This document shows positions 15,632 to 23,673 of a DNA stretch of 23,725 nucleotides, one piece after another. This DNA comes from JADFUS01 sp964600025. GTDB lineage: Bacteria > Bacteroidota > Bacteroidia > Bacteroidales > Rikenellaceae. Position 1 is the first letter of the stretch. Each line of letters begins with the position of its first letter. A program made the translations under genes and the position numbers. The stretch covers positions 1 through 23,725 of the forward strand of contig CAZRHJ010000030.1 of assembly GCA_964600025.1 (NCBI GenBank), in the 5' to 3' direction. The notes under the pieces were generated by a model that saw nothing but the letters and a program-made list of their open reading frames with translations, was not told where the DNA came from and did no database searches.

Positions 15632-17530
15632 CTATTTTACTTCTTCAAAATCAACGTCTTTTACCTCGTCTTTTCCGTTTTGTGAATTATCGTTAGCACC
15701 TGTGTTTGGTTGAGCTTGTTGTTGCTCGCCTTGTGCTTTGTAGATATCTTCACTTGCACTTTGCCAAGCGTTTTGAAGTTCTTGTGTGTATTTCTCACAG
15801 TCTTCAATGTTTTGTGCTTTGTGTGCTTCTTTCAAAGAATTAAGGGCAGTTTCGATAACTGATTTTTTGTCAGCTGGAACTTTATCTCCATATTCTTTCA
15901 ACTGTTTTTCAGTAGAGAAAATCATACTGTCAGCAGCGTTAAGTTTGTCGATACGCTCTTTTTCTTCTTTATCTTTTGCCTCGTTAGCTTTTGCTTCGTC
16001 ACGCATTTTTTGAATTTCTGCGTCAGTCAGACCGCTTGATGCTTCAATACGAATATTTTGTTCTTTGCCAGTGCCTTTGTCCTTAGCCGATACGCTCAAA
16101 ATACCGTTTGCGTCAATATCAAATGTTACTTCGATTTGTGGAACGCCACGTGGAGCAGATGGAATACCGTCTAAGTGGAAACGACCGATAGTCTTGTTAT
16201 CTCTTGCCATAGAACGCTCACCTTGTAGAATATGAATTTCTACTGATGGTTGGTTGTCAGATGCAGTTGAGAATACCTCAGACTTACGTGCTGGAATAGT
16301 AGTGTTTGCATCAATCAAACGAGTGAATACGCCACCCATAGTTTCGATACCCAACGAAAGTGGAGTAACGTCCAACAACAATACGTCTTTTACCTCTCCT
16401 GTCAAAACACCGCCTTGGATAGCAGCACCAATAGCTACAACCTCATCTGGATTAACTCCTTTTGATGGAGCTTTGCCAAAGAACTTTTCTACAATCTCTT
16501 GGATAGCAGGAATACGAGTAGAACCACCTACCAAAATAACCTCGTCAATTTCTGATGGGTTCAAACCAGCGTCTTTCAATGCAGTTTCGCAAGGGCGAAG
16601 TGTTGCTTGAATATATGTGTGTGCTAATTGCTCAAATTTAGCTCTTGTTAGAGAACGTACCAAGTGTTGAGGAATACCGTCGATAGGCATAATATATGGT
16701 AAGTTAATCTCTGTTGAAGTAGAGCTTGAAAGTTCAATTTTAGCTTTCTCAGCAGCTTCTTTCAAACGTTGAAGAGCGTGTCCGTCTTTGCGTAAATCTA
16801 CGTTATAGTCTTTTTGGAACTCTTCTGCCAACCAGTCAATAATTACTTGGTCGAAGTCATCACCACCCAAGTGAGTGTCGCCGTTAGTTGATTTTACTTC
16901 AAATACGCCGTCGCCCAACTCTAAGATAGAAATATCGAAAGTACCACCACCTAAGTCGAATACTGCAATTTTCATATCAGAGTCTTTTTTGTCTAAACCA
17001 TAAGCAAGTGCAGCAGCAGTAGGCTCGTTGATAATACGACGAACTTTAAGACCAGCAATCTCACCAGCTTCTTTTGTAGCTTGACGCTGAGAGTCTGAGA
17101 AATAAGCAGGAACAGTAATAACTGCCTCTGTTACTTCTTGACCAAGATATTCTTCTGCTGTTTTTTTCATTTTTTGAAGAGTCATAGCAGAAATCTCTTG
17201 TGGAGTGTATTGTCTGTCGTCGATAGCAACACGAGTTGTGTTGTTGTCGCCTTTTACTACTTTATATGGTACACGGCCAATCTCTGTTTGAACTTTGTCA
17301 AATGGCTCGCCCATAAAACGCTTAATAGAATATATAGTACGTATAGGGTTTGTGATAGCTTGTCGTTTGGCAGGGTCTCCAACTTTTCTTTCGCCGCCGT
17401 CAGTAAACGCAACAATAGATGGAGTAGTTCTTCTACCTTCTGAGTTTGTAATTACAACTGGCTCGTTACCTTCCATTACAGAAACACAAGAGTTTGTTGT
17501 TCCTAAGTCAATACCAATAATTTTTCCCAT
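15632..17530 (-). CDS. dnaK: molecular chaperone DnaK (Hsp70)
   Basis: A 632-residue Hsp70. The N-terminal ATPase domain (about 1-385) opens with GKIIGIDLGTTNSCVSVMEG and contains TVPAYFSDSQRQATKEAG, NEPTAAALAYGLDK, DLGGGTFDISIL and VGGSTRIPAIQ. The substrate-binding domain follows (LLLDVTPLSLGIETMGG and onward). The helical lid ends in a Gln/Asn-rich tail and the DVDFEEVK terminus. It folds and protects proteins in the cytoplasm with DnaJ and GrpE, which are not encoded here. The frame is open to 17614, but the family N-terminus and a leader with likely regulatory sites support the ATG at 17530. It is monocistronic and convergent with susD. Confidence 0.97.
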   Translation of the reverse strand: MGKIIGIDLGTTNSCVSVMEGNEPVVITNSEGRRTTPSIVAFTDGGERKVGDPAKRQAITNPIRTIYSIKRFMGEPFDKVQTEIGRVPYKVVKGDNNTTRVAIDDRQYTPQEISAMTLQKMKKTAEEYLGQEVTEAVITVPAYFSDSQRQATKEAGEIAGLKVRRIINEPTAAALAYGLDKKDSDMKIAVFDLGGGTFDISILELGDGVFEVKSTNGDTHLGGDDFDQVIIDWLAEEFQKDYNVDLRKDGHALQRLKEAAEKAKIELSSSTSTEINLPYIMPIDGIPQHLVRSLTRAKFEQLAHTYIQATLRPCETALKDAGLNPSEIDEVILVGGSTRIPAIQEIVEKFFGKAPSKGVNPDEVVAIGAAIQGGVLTGEVKDVLLLDVTPLSLGIETMGGVFTRLIDANTTIPARKSEVFSTASDNQPSVEIHILQGERSMARDNKTIGRFHLDGIPSAPRGVPQIEVTFDIDANGILSVSAKDKGTGKEQNIRIEASSGLTDAEIQKMRDEAKANEAKDKEEKERIDKLNAADSMIFSTEKQLKEYGDKVPADKKSVIETALNSLKEAHKAQNIEDCEKYTQELQNAWQSASEDIYKAQGEQQQAQPNTGANDNSQNGKDEVKDVDFEEVK

Positions 17531-17643
17531 TTCAATAAATATTTTAAGTTTTAAATTTCTTATTATTCTGAACATTCGTTCATTTGTAGTACTTACTATC
17601 AATCTTTGTGCCACAGCTCAAAAAATAGTTTTAAGACAATTTA

Positions 17644-17681
17644 ACTGCCAAAATATCATTTTAGTATGACAAAATGGCAGT
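17644..17681. promoter_or_regulatory. candidate heat-shock operator near dnaK
   Basis: ACTGCCA (17644-17650) and TGGCAGT (17675-17681) form an inverted repeat. Inside it, TGACAAAATGGCA (17667-17679) is a compact TGNCA-N3-TGNCA palindrome. CTGCCAAAAT occurs at 17645-17654 and again at 17707-17716, where it overlaps the candidate -7 box. The pattern suggests a regulator-binding site controlling dnaK; the regulator is unknown. Confidence 0.4.
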
Positions 17682-17710
17682 CTTTTGTTGTCCAGTATGT
17701 AAAATTCTGC

Positions 17711-17718
17711 CAAAATTA
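17711..17718 (-). promoter_or_regulatory. candidate dnaK -7 promoter box
   Basis: On the minus strand this reads TAATTTTG, matching TAnnTTTG. A minus-strand TTTG (17736-17739) lies 17 bases upstream, slightly closer than usual. The mRNA leader would be about 170 bases and would contain the inverted repeat at 17644-17681. Confidence 0.4.
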
Positions 17719-17888
17719 CTTTTCATATTTTAACTCAAATTGATGATTTTAATTTGTTTCTTTAATGTGTTGATTATTAGCTATGTATGATAAATATTAA
17801 AAAAATATTAAAAATTTAATAAGAAATATTTGGAGTGTATTGATTTTATTCTTAATTTTATAGTACTATTAAAAAAAATTAAAACTTA

Positions 17889-18137
17889 ATGACTATGGAA
17901 GTAATAACATTTAATGAATTGCGTCGTATTAAGGACGCTCTACCAAGTGGAAGTTCACAAAAAATTGCAGATGAATTGAATATTAGTGTTGATACTGTCA
18001 GAAATTATTTTGGCGGAACTCACTACGAGGGAGGTACTCCTGTTGGTATGCATATCGAAGAAGGTCCTAACGGCGGATTGATTACTCTTGATGATACAGC
18101 TATTTTGGAATGTGCAAGAAGAATTTTGAATGAGTAA
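17889..18137 (+). CDS. small helix-turn-helix DNA-binding protein
   Basis: An 82-residue protein. Residues about 8-42 form a helix-turn-helix: ITFNELRRIKDALPSGSSQKIADELNISVDTVRNYFGG, with the recognition helix near SVDTVRNYF. The C-terminal half (HIEEGPNGGLITLDDTAILECARRILNE) looks like a beta-hairpin plus helix. It resembles small conserved DNA-binding proteins of Bacteroidales, but I cannot name a target or symbol. The start could instead be the second ATG at 17895, two codons later, which is the more common opening (MEVITF). It is divergent from dnaK and sits alone before a repeat and a terminator (18327-18358). Confidence 0.8.
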   Translation: MTMEVITFNELRRIKDALPSGSSQKIADELNISVDTVRNYFGGTHYEGGTPVGMHIEEGPNGGLITLDDTAILECARRILNE

Positions 18138-18167
18138 TAAAAATTTCAGTGCTGTCCGTTAAAACCA

Positions 18168-18265
18168 AAACTCGCTTATCTTGTTTATTTTGCTGATATT
18201 CTGCTTTAAGTATGCTATTACGCTACGTTATGTTCATTGGCAAATGTCCTAAGAGATTAGAGTTT
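18168..18265 (+). repeat. dispersed palindromic repeat, copy 6 (diverged)
   Basis: The head GCTGTCCGTTAAAACC leads into AAACTCGCTTATCTTG, a diverged centre that keeps TACGCTACGTTATG, and the right arm GTCCTAAGAGATTAGAGTTT. The left half of the central stem has drifted, so pairing is weaker than in copies 3-5. The full palindrome starts 30 bases after the HTH-gene stop. Confidence 0.85.
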
Positions 18266-18326
18266 GTTAGAAACTTGTACAGGTTTTGAAGTTTTACTGA
18301 CGGTAATATGAAAAATTAAATTAACT

Positions 18327-18358
18327 AATAGGGTAGTCTTTGCACTGCCCTATTTTTT
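18327..18358 (+). terminator. intrinsic terminator downstream of HTH gene
   Basis: AATAGGGTAG (18327-18336) pairs with CTGCCCTATT (18345-18354) over 10 bases with one wobble. The loop is 8 bases and a T-run follows. It separates the small HTH gene and repeat copy 6 from the DUF2520 gene. Confidence 0.87.
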
Positions 18359-18494
18359 ATTATTGCCTACTAAAATTTTTAAATTTGATTGTGTAAAATT
18401 GCAAGTAGTGGTGTGGTAATAAGTTAAATGACAATATTTTGCAAAGTTTATTGAAAAATTTGTCCGACAACTATGTATATCAATTTATTTTTTG

Positions 18495-18502
18495 TATTTT
18501 TG
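18495..18502 (+). promoter_or_regulatory. -7-like box directly before DUF2520 gene
   Basis: TATTTTTG matches TAnnTTTG but ends only four bases before the ATG at 18507. No -33 TTTG is seen at 19-21 bases. If it works, the mRNA would have almost no leader. Otherwise the match is chance in T-rich DNA and the promoter lies further upstream. Confidence 0.3.
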
Positions 18503-18506
18503 TGCA

Positions 18507-19283
18507 ATGGTAACAGCATTAATTGGTTGTGGTAAAGTTGCACAATCGTTATTATCTAAGTTCAAGATTGATTTTTGTTTAGTGCGTAAGCTATCCAAAG
18601 TGCATAGCTTACAATCTTTTTCTGACACTACTTTTACCGATAATTACAGTGATTTGAAAAATGTTGATTATTGTATTATTGCAGTTAGTGATAGTTCTAT
18701 CGAAAGTGTTGCTCAAAATCTAAAAAAATATTTACCCAAGAAATCTATTGTTGTTCATACATCTGGTAGTGTTGGTTTGGACGTACTTCAAAAGTATTTT
18801 GAACACTGTGGGGTAATGTATCCTTTGTATCCTTTTGCACAAGGGGTAGAGGTGGATTTTTCAAAACTTACTATGATGCTCGAAAGTCCCAATAAGGAGG
18901 TTATTAATATCGAGAAACAGTTTTTGGAGGGCTGTGGCTGTAATATGTGTGAGGTTAGTTCGTCAGCACGTGCAAATATTCATATTTCGGCTGTTTTTGT
19001 ATGTAATTTTACTAATCACGTAATGTCTTTGGCTCAAACTTTGCTACAAAAAGATGGATTGGATATAAATATTCTAAAACCACTTTTTGAAAAGATACAT
19101 CAAAATATTATGTCGTGTGATGGAGATATTTCTTCATTACAAACTGGTCCAGCGGTTAGGGAGGATAAAAATGTTATTGAAAAGCATTTAAAAAAACTTG
19201 AACAATATGATACTATATATAATGTGTATGATATTATTACAAAATCTATAATTCAACAAAAAAATGATAACAAAAAACTTTAA
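18507..19283 (+). CDS. Rossmann-fold / DUF2520 protein
   Basis: A 258-residue protein. The N-terminal Rossmann domain (TALIGCGKVAQSLL, with a GxGxxA-type loop) resembles NAD(P)-binding ProC-like folds. VHTSGSVGLDVL, GVMYPLYPFAQG and the C-terminal DUF2520 helical domain follow (SSARANIHISAVFVCNFTNHVM, LQTGPAVRED). The family is widespread in Bacteroidetes, and its substrate is not established. The frame is open from a TTG at 18492, but the ATG at 18507 starts the Rossmann strand at once and is preferred. It overlaps the KdsC-like gene by 20 bases, which implies co-translation and a related role. Confidence 0.85.
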   Translation: MVTALIGCGKVAQSLLSKFKIDFCLVRKLSKVHSLQSFSDTTFTDNYSDLKNVDYCIIAVSDSSIESVAQNLKKYLPKKSIVVHTSGSVGLDVLQKYFEHCGVMYPLYPFAQGVEVDFSKLTMMLESPNKEVINIEKQFLEGCGCNMCEVSSSARANIHISAVFVCNFTNHVMSLAQTLLQKDGLDINILKPLFEKIHQNIMSCDGDISSLQTGPAVREDKNVIEKHLKKLEQYDTIYNVYDIITKSIIQQKNDNKKL

Positions 19284-19776
19284 GGAAAAAATTTCGCATA
19301 TCAAGGCTTTTGCATTTGATTGTGATGGGGTTCTGACTAATGGTAAACTAATAATGATGGAAGATGGCGAGATTTTGCGAATTTATGACGCAAAAGATGG
19401 GCAAGGAATTGTGTTTGCACTCAAAAAAGGTTTTCCCGTTGCAATTATTACAGGCGGAAAGGGTAGGGCTCTTGATGCACGATTTAAGAAATTGGGTGTC
19501 GAAGATGTTTATACATTGTCGGAGGATAAAGTTGCTTGTTTGATGGATTTTTGTGAGAAACATAATTTGACACCAGAGGAGGTTATGTATGTGGGTGATG
19601 ATGTTCCAGATATACCAGTAATGAAAGTGTGTGGACTTGCTGTTGCTCCGTCTGATGCGGTTTTGGAGGTTAAAGCCATAGCTCATCACGTGTCTTCTTA
19701 TGGAGGGGGTAATGGTTGTGTTAGAGATTTGATTGAGCAAGTCCTAAAATCGCAAGATAAATGGAGTTGGCAGTAG
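19264..19776 (+). CDS. KdsC-type HAD phosphatase
   Basis: A 170-residue C0-type HAD hydrolase. Catalytic Asp19 and Asp21 lie in FAFDCDGVLTNG. The second motif is AIITGGKG (60-67), a lysine follows at 89, and the metal-binding VGDDVPDIPVM spans 110-120. Length and sequence match the 3-deoxy-D-manno-octulosonate-8-phosphate (KDO-8-P) phosphatase family, tetrameric enzymes with no cap domain. The likely role is the KDO step of lipopolysaccharide synthesis, but close homologues act on other sugar phosphates. ITGG replaces the more common ITGR. The start codon lies inside the DUF2520 gene, as is common for this pair in Bacteroidetes. Confidence 0.85.
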   Translation: MITKNFKEKISHIKAFAFDCDGVLTNGKLIMMEDGEILRIYDAKDGQGIVFALKKGFPVAIITGGKGRALDARFKKLGVEDVYTLSEDKVACLMDFCEKHNLTPEEVMYVGDDVPDIPVMKVCGLAVAPSDAVLEVKAIAHHVSSYGGGNGCVRDLIEQVLKSQDKWSWQ

Positions 19777-19845
19777 TATTTAGGCAGTTCGTCTAAATTA
19801 TTGATTTTAATAAGTATAAATAGGTATTTTTTAGTTTAAATTTAT

Positions 19846-19853
19846 TATCTTTG
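19846..19853 (+). promoter_or_regulatory. -7 promoter box for nifJ
   Basis: TATCTTTG matches TAnnTTTG in full and lies about 98 bases before the nifJ start. No -33 TTTG is visible at standard spacing. The gap after the KdsC-like gene is 175 bases, so nifJ probably has its own promoter and a leader of about 90 bases. Confidence 0.5.
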
Positions 19854-19951
19854 TAGTCAATAAAAAACAAATAAAACTTATAATATAGTTTTTATCAATA
19901 CTAATTTTTTATAATTTGTTAGAGATTAAATTAATTAAACAATAAATTAAT

Positions 19952-22900
19952 ATGGCAAAGGCAAAAAAACTTATTACTTGTGATGGTAACTATGCAGCCG
20001 CACATATCGCTTATATGTTTAGCGAAGTGTCTGCTATTTATCCTATCACTCCATCTTCAACAATGGCAGAATTGGTTGACGAATGGGCAGCTGCTGGTCG
20101 TAAAAATATTTTCGGTCAGAAAGTTAAAGTTGTTGAAATGCAATCTGAGGCTGGTGCAGCAGGTGCAGTTCACGGTTCACTTCAAGCAGGTTCATTGACT
20201 ACAACCTACACAGCAAGTCAAGGTTTGTTGTTGATGATTCCTAATATGTACAAAATTGCAGGTGAACTTCTACCTTCTGTATTCCACGTAAGTGCTCGTG
20301 CTTTGGCAAGTCACGCTCTTTCTATCTTTGGTGACCACCAAGACGTTATGGCTGCTCGTCAAACTGGATTTGCAATGTTGGTTTCTGGTGGTGTTCAAGA
20401 GGTTATGGATTTATCTGCTGTTTCGCATTTAGTTGCTATCAACAGTCGTGTTCCATTTATGAATATTTTTGATGGTTTCCGTACTTCACACGAGATTCAA
20501 AAAATTGAGATGATTGAAGAAGAGGATCTTAAACCATTATTGAATATGGAAGCTGTTAATGCTTTCCGTCAAAGAGCTTTAAATCCTGAGCACCCAGTTA
20601 TGCGTGGTACTGCTCAAAACCCTGATATTTATTTCCAAGCTCGTGAGGCTTCAAACTCTTTCTATGATGCAGTTCCAGATATGGTTGAGGCAGCAATGGT
20701 TGAGATGAGCAAAATCACTGGCAGAAATTATGCTCCATTTAACTATTATGGTGCAGAAGATGCTGAAAACATCATTATCGCTATGGGTTCTGTTACAGAT
20801 GCAATTCGTGAGGTTATCGACTACAAACTTGCAAAAGGCGAGAAAGTAGGTATGATTTCTGTTCACTTGTATCGTCCATTCTCTGCTAAACACTTCCTAA
20901 AAGCTATGCCTTCTACTGTTAAGAGAATTTCAGTATTGGATAGAACAAAAGAAGCTGGTGCAAATGGCGAACCTTTGTACTTGGACGTAAAAGATATTTT
21001 CTACGGAAAAGAAAATGCTCCTCTTATTGTTGGTGGTCGTTATGGTTTGTCTTCAAAAGACACTACTCCTGCTCAAATTCTTGCAGTTTACGACAACCTT
21101 GCACAAGCTGAGCCTAAAAACTTGTTCACTATTGGTATCAATGATGATGTTACTTTCAAATCATTGCCAGTTGGTGAAGAGATTAGTATGACTCCTGCTT
21201 CTACTTTTGAGGCTCGTTTTATTGGTCTTGGTTCTGATGGTACTGTTGGTGCTAACAAAAACTCTATCAAAATTATCGGTGGTGCTACTGACAAATATTG
21301 TCAAGCATACTTCGCTTACGACTCTAAAAAATCTGGTGGTTTCACTGCTTCTCACCTTCGTTTTGGTGATACTCCTATCAACTCAACATATTTGGTAACT
21401 ACTCCTAACTTTGTTGCTTGTCACGTTCCTTCATATTTGGCTAAATATGATTTATTGACTGGTCTTAGAGATGGTGGTACTTTCTTGTTGAACTCTGTTT
21501 GGGACGAAGAAACTACTAAGAAAAATATTCCTGCATCTTACAAAAGATATATGGCAGAACACAAAATCAATTTCTACATTATCAACGCAACTAAACTTGC
21601 AGTAGAATTGGGTCTTGGTTCTCGTACAAATACTATTATGCAAAGTGCATTCTTCAAAGTATCTGGCGTAATTCCTTACGACGTTGCTGTTGAAGAAATG
21701 AAAAAAGCTATCTACAAATCTTACGGTAAAAAAGGTGAGGACGTAGTTAATAAAAACTATGCTGCTGTTGCTGCTGGTGAGAATGTTACAAAAATCGAAA
21801 TTCCTGCTGATTGGGCTAATGCACAAGACGAGGTTAAAGAAGTTGTTTCTACAACTAAATTCGTAGATTCTATTTGTAATCCTATCAACGCTTTGGCTGG
21901 TGATTCTCTTCCTGTTTCTGCTTTCAAAGGTTGTGAAGATGGTACTTGGGAAGCTGGTACTGCACAATACGAAAAACGTGGTATTGCTGCTTTTGTTCCT
22001 GCTTGGCAAGCTGATAACTGTATCCAGTGTAACCAATGTTCATTTGTATGTCCTCACGGTGCTATCCGTCCTTTCCTTTTGACAGAAAACGAACTTGCTA
22101 ACGCTCCTGAGGGTACAAAAGCTGTACAAGGTAAAGCTAATGTTAAAGAGTACAAATTTGTTATGCAAATTAGTCCACTTGACTGTACTGGTTGTGGTAG
22201 CTGTGCTAACATCTGTCCTGCTCCAAACAAAGCTCTTGTTATGTCTCCACTTGAAGACGAAATGATTCAATCACCTGTATTTGACTATATGCACAAAGTT
22301 GTTGGCTACAAAGAAGTAGTTGATAAATTTGCTAACGTTAAAAACAGCCAGTTTGCTCAACCATTATTCGAGTTTAGTGGTGCTTGTGCTGGTTGTGGTG
22401 AGACTCCATATATCCGTCCTATCACTCAGTTGTTTGGTGACAGAATGATTATTGCTAACGCTACTGGTTGTTCTTCTATCTACTCTGGTTCTGCTCCTTC
22501 TACTCCATATTGTACTAACGCTAAGGGTCAAGGTCCTGCTTGGGCAAACTCTTTGTTTGAAGACAATGCAGAGTTTGGTTTGGGTATGAAAACATCTGTT
22601 GATAACTTCCGTCAAAGAATTAAACTTATTATGGAAGAAGCTATTGAGAAATGTGAGAAATGTTCAGCAGAAATCAAAGCTTTGTTCGGTGAGTGGATTA
22701 ATAATATGGAAGATGCTGCTTTGTCTGTTGAAGTAACAAACAAACTTATTCCTTTAATGGAGGCTTGTTCTTGTAGCTACTGCAAAGATATTCTTGATTT
22801 GAAACAATATATGATTAAGAAATCTGTATGGATCTTTGGTGGTGACGGTTGGGCTTATGATATCGGTTACGGCGGTCTTGACCACGTAATGGCATCTGGC

Positions 22901-23479
22901 GAAAACGTAAACGTGATGGTACTTGATACAGAGATTTATTCTAATACTGGTGGTCAGTCTTCTAAATCTACTCCTGTTGGTGCTATTGCTAAGTTCGCTT
23001 CTGCTGGTAAGCGTATTCGTAAAAAAGACCTTGGTGCTATGATGATGACTTATGGTTATGTATATGTTGCACAAGTTGCAATGGGTGCTAACCACGCTCA
23101 ATACTTCAAAGCTATCCGTGAGGCTGAGGCTTTCAATGGTCCATCTATCATTATTGCTTACTCTCCTTGTATCAACCACGGTATCAAAGGTGGTATGGGT
23201 GTTTCTCAACAACGTGAAAAAGATGCAGTTGATTGCGGTTACTGGCACTTGTGGAGATTTAATCCAGAGTTAATCGAGAAAGGTGAAAACCCATTCCAAA
23301 TGGACTCAAAAGAGCCTAAATGGGAAGGTTTCCAACCATTTATCAATGCAGAGGTTCGTTACAACTCTTTGCGTAAAGCATTCCCAGGTGAAGCTGACGA
23401 GCTATTCAAAGCAGCTGAGCAAGATGCTAAATGGAGATATAACTCATATATCCGTTACTCTGAAATGCAATACAAATAG
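19952..23479 (+). CDS. nifJ: pyruvate:ferredoxin (flavodoxin) oxidoreductase
   Basis: A 1175-residue single-chain homodimeric-type enzyme that converts pyruvate and CoA to acetyl-CoA and CO2, reducing ferredoxin. The N-terminal pyruvate/TPP domain has YPITPSSTMAE and EMQSEAGAAGAVHGSLQAG. Two ferredoxin-type 4Fe-4S motifs follow: C690, C693, C696, C700 (CIQCNQCSFVCP) and C745, C748, C751, C755 (CTGCGSCANICP). The C-terminal TPP domain starts at C812 and C815 (CAGCGE), which with the Cys in NATGCSS and in YSPCINHG would bind the third cluster. It continues with FGGDGWAYDIGYGGLDH and YSNTGGQSSKSTP. All cofactor motifs are intact. The enzyme is oxygen-sensitive, fitting an anaerobe, and its ferredoxin could feed a HydE-matured hydrogenase. 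Strong codon bias suggests abundant expression. Confidence 0.97.
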   Translation: MAKAKKLITCDGNYAAAHIAYMFSEVSAIYPITPSSTMAELVDEWAAAGRKNIFGQKVKVVEMQSEAGAAGAVHGSLQAGSLTTTYTASQGLLLMIPNMYKIAGELLPSVFHVSARALASHALSIFGDHQDVMAARQTGFAMLVSGGVQEVMDLSAVSHLVAINSRVPFMNIFDGFRTSHEIQKIEMIEEEDLKPLLNMEAVNAFRQRALNPEHPVMRGTAQNPDIYFQAREASNSFYDAVPDMVEAAMVEMSKITGRNYAPFNYYGAEDAENIIIAMGSVTDAIREVIDYKLAKGEKVGMISVHLYRPFSAKHFLKAMPSTVKRISVLDRTKEAGANGEPLYLDVKDIFYGKENAPLIVGGRYGLSSKDTTPAQILAVYDNLAQAEPKNLFTIGINDDVTFKSLPVGEEISMTPASTFEARFIGLGSDGTVGANKNSIKIIGGATDKYCQAYFAYDSKKSGGFTASHLRFGDTPINSTYLVTTPNFVACHVPSYLAKYDLLTGLRDGGTFLLNSVWDEETTKKNIPASYKRYMAEHKINFYIINATKLAVELGLGSRTNTIMQSAFFKVSGVIPYDVAVEEMKKAIYKSYGKKGEDVVNKNYAAVAAGENVTKIEIPADWANAQDEVKEVVSTTKFVDSICNPINALAGDSLPVSAFKGCEDGTWEAGTAQYEKRGIAAFVPAWQADNCIQCNQCSFVCPHGAIRPFLLTENELANAPEGTKAVQGKANVKEYKFVMQISPLDCTGCGSCANICPAPNKALVMSPLEDEMIQSPVFDYMHKVVGYKEVVDKFANVKNSQFAQPLFEFSGACAGCGETPYIRPITQLFGDRMIIANATGCSSIYSGSAPSTPYCTNAKGQGPAWANSLFEDNAEFGLGMKTSVDNFRQRIKLIMEEAIEKCEKCSAEIKALFGEWINNMEDAALSVEVTNKLIPLMEACSCSYCKDILDLKQYMIKKSVWIFGGDGWAYDIGYGGLDHVMASGENVNVMVLDTEIYSNTGGQSSKSTPVGAIAKFASAGKRIRKKDLGAMMMTYGYVYVAQVAMGANHAQYFKAIREAEAFNGPSIIIAYSPCINHGIKGGMGVSQQREKDAVDCGYWHLWRFNPELIEKGENPFQMDSKEPKWEGFQPFINAEVRYNSLRKAFPGEADELFKAAEQDAKWRYNSYIRYSEMQYK

Positions 23480-23498
23480 CATACTGATATAAATTTTA

Positions 23499-23535
23499 AA
23501 AGTGGGGCGGTCATCATTGGCCGCCCTACTTTTTA
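23499..23535 (+). terminator. intrinsic terminator of nifJ
   Basis: AAAGTGGGGCGGTC (23499-23512) pairs with GGCCGCCCTACTTT (23519-23532) over 14 bases with two wobbles. The loop is 6 bases and a T-run follows. It is the most GC-rich hairpin in the window and lies 20 bases past the nifJ stop. Confidence 0.93.
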
Positions 23536-23604
23536 AAACTCGTATCTCTTGTATATTTCGCCGATACTCGTAACTCACGTACTTCAATACGTTACGATTA
23601 TTAG
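23536..23604 (+). repeat. dispersed palindromic repeat, copy 7 (3'-truncated)
   Basis: This begins AAACTCGTATCTCTTGTATA and keeps CGCCGAT, TAACTCACGTAC and a decayed right centre (ATACGTTACGATTATT). The CCTAAGAGA right arm is missing. Its first base directly follows the T-run of the nifJ terminator. Confidence 0.75.
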
Positions 23605-23634
23605 TAAAAAAAAGACTTTTGGAGGGTAATGAAA

Positions 23635-23673
23635 AATCCGTAATATTTTGAACATTACAAAATATTACGGATT
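23635..23673 (-). terminator. leftward-facing hairpin terminator near right end
   Basis: AATCCGTAATATTTTG (23635-23650) and CAAAATATTACGGATT (23658-23673) form a perfect 16-bp stem with a 7-base loop. Read leftward, a TTTTT run follows; read rightward, no T-run follows. It would therefore terminate a leftward gene lying beyond the right edge. Confidence 0.65.

Larger units (their letters stand above)
17531..17888. other. divergent dnaK / HTH-gene control region
   Basis: A 358-base gene-free gap between two divergent start codons. It holds a candidate dnaK -7 box and several TGCCA/TGACA half-sites on the dnaK side. The side near the small HTH gene is very AT-rich, and I find no TAnnTTTG box there. 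No CIRCE element (TTAGCACTC-N9-GAGTGCTAA) is present. Confidence 0.65.

Noticed and set aside
17531..17614. 28-residue N-terminal extension of DnaK
   Set aside because: DnaK proteins begin at MGKIIGIDLGTTNS, and the extra residues have no Hsp70 counterpart.
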